Positions 14,332 through 14,888 of a stretch of 14,888 nt of DNA are shown here, piece after piece. The DNA comes from JAZDKP01 sp043802925. GTDB lineage: Bacteria; Fibrobacterota; OXYB2-FULL-49-7; JAEUSG01. The stretch is taken from the NCBI GenBank assembly GCA_043802925.1, contig JAZDKP010000204.1, positions 1 through 14,888 of the forward strand, written 5' to 3'. Every line of letters starts with the position of its first letter. Position 1 is the first letter of the stretch. The translations under genes and the position numbers were made by a program. The notes beneath the pieces are model-generated. The model was not told where the DNA came from and made no database searches. It worked only from the letters and a program-made list of their open reading frames with translations.

Positions 14332-14888
14332 TTAATTGCTCTTCCGTTGTACATCCAGCCCCCCTCTCTCGATCCCCGAGCGGAGTCGAGGGGAGAGAGG
14401 GGGGGGAAAGGGGGTGAGGTGCATAGGAATCCCGCACACCACCATATACACATCATCACACAGTGCGGCCACTCTCCGGTTCAGGAGTCCCTGCGCGTCA
14501 CGGAATTTCCGGGCCAGCGGATTTTCCGGCACAATACCGCATCCGACCTCGTTGGTCACGAAAATGACGCGCGTCCGGCTGTCACGAACCGCTGCGATAA
14601 AATCGTCGATGGCCCGGACGAGTACAACCTCATCGTTTTGATGTTCATGGTAAAGGTTCCCGAGCCAGACCGTGAGGCAGTCCACAAGGGTGACATCCGT
14701 GCCTTCCGGGATAGCACGAAGCGCGGCCGCAAGGTCGAGTGGCGCTTCAAGGGTCTCAAAACCCGTTGCAGCCCGTTCCTCGCGATGTTTCCGGATACGT
14801 TCGCACATTTCATCATCAAACGGCACTGCGGTGGCGATGAAAAACTTTTTTCCGGAACACACTTTCGCACGCTCCAACGCAAACGTGC
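14332..14888 (-). CDS. cobU: Adenosylcobinamide kinase / guanylyltransferase, 5' end cut by the window
   Basis: The window holds about 185 codons; the N-terminal P-loop lies beyond the right edge, and the first visible residues TFALERAKV are what normally follow GARSGKS. Seen motifs: FIATAVPFDDEMCERIRKHR with the His used for guanylylation, FETLEAPLDL, VTLVDCLTVWLGNL (Walker B-like), FVTNEVGCGIVPENPLARKF, and DDVYMVVCGIPMHL, where CobU normally ends within a few residues. Here 27 more residues follow (TPFPPPLSPRLRSGIERG and on to QRKSN), most of them encoded by a palindromic repeat. CobU phosphorylates adenosylcobinamide and converts it to the GDP form that CobS uses. This is the first visible gene of the cobalamin operon. 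Its promoter and any cobalamin riboswitch would be outside the window. Confidence 0.93.
   Translation of the reverse strand, partial: TFALERAKVCSGKKFFIATAVPFDDEMCERIRKHREERAATGFETLEAPLDLAAALRAIPEGTDVTLVDCLTVWLGNLYHEHQNDEVVLVRAIDDFIAAVRDSRTRVIFVTNEVGCGIVPENPLARKFRDAQGLLNRRVAALCDDVYMVVCGIPMHLTPFPPPLSPRLRSGIERGGLDVQRKSN
14360..14416 (+). repeat. Palindromic repeat element, copy 2, in frame at the 3' end of cobU
   Basis: About 57 bp. CCCCCTCTCTC at the left pairs with GAGAGAGGGGG at the right; the centre holds CCCCGAGCGGAGTCGAGGGG. The plus strand matches the minus strand of copy 1 (12407-12462), including the AAAG-rich flank. It is translated on its other strand as PFPPPLSPRLRSGIERGG at the C-terminus of CobU. 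The shared sequence and hairpin shape point to a dispersed small repeat family. Confidence 0.78.

Noticed and set aside
14332..14888. Cobalamin riboswitch
   Set aside because: The region upstream of cobU is outside the window, and I see no B12-box-like sequence between any genes inside it.

Overview
The window looks like chromosomal DNA of a Gram-negative-type bacterium, possibly Fibrobacterota (Chitinivibrionia/Fibrobacteria-like) or another FCB-group lineage. The evidence is indirect. There is a lipoprotein with a fibronectin III domain, a small CsgG-domain protein of a type I associate with that phylum, and a 1,482-residue secreted protein made of Ig-like repeats that ends in a FlgD-like/type IX-style C-terminal domain. 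No 16S rRNA or other definitive marker is present. Every gene I can support is on the minus strand, so transcription runs from high to low coordinates.

Right part (about 8327-14888): a cobalamin salvage and uptake operon. Its order of transcription is cobU (5' end cut by the window edge), cobT, cobS, btuF-like binding lipoprotein, btuD-like ATPase, btuC-like permease. From cobT to btuC each stop codon overlaps the next start as ATGA. Two tandem, nearly equal-length COG2426/'small multidrug export' membrane paralogs follow, then a tRNA-Val(CAC). CobU, CobT and CobS carry out nucleotide-loop assembly from cobinamide and dimethylbenzimidazole, while BtuFDC would import corrinoids. A palindromic repeat of about 56 bp occurs twice in this operon. 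It is translated in frame both times, as the extra C-terminal tail of CobU and as part of the N-terminal region of the BtuF-like protein, with the two copies in opposite orientation.

Middle part (about 6145-8302): a 2.1-kb insertion at the 3' half of tRNA-Val. A perfect 45-bp repeat of the tRNA 3' half, with the adjacent terminator hairpin, brackets the insertion. The interior holds a RelE-type toxin with an XRE antitoxin, a DUF4258-like/DUF2283 pair resembling a second toxin-antitoxin module, a small frame-broken ORF, a possible 49-residue ORF coupled to it, and several sets of short direct repeats. No integrase is visible, so this reads as a remnant or a trans-mobilised mini-element kept by toxin-antitoxin genes.

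Left part (1-6027): a good promoter (TTGACA, 17 bp, TATCTT) drives the giant secreted Ig-like repeat protein (15 repeats of about 83 residues). A CsgG-like membrane protein (TAATG overlap) and an FN3 lipoprotein running off the left edge follow, probably as one cell-envelope operon.

Nothing here is clearly a wholly new system. The most unusual points are the integrase-less tRNA-Val element with two toxin-antitoxin pairs and cassette-like boundary repeats, and the palindromic repeat inserted in frame into two cobalamin genes.
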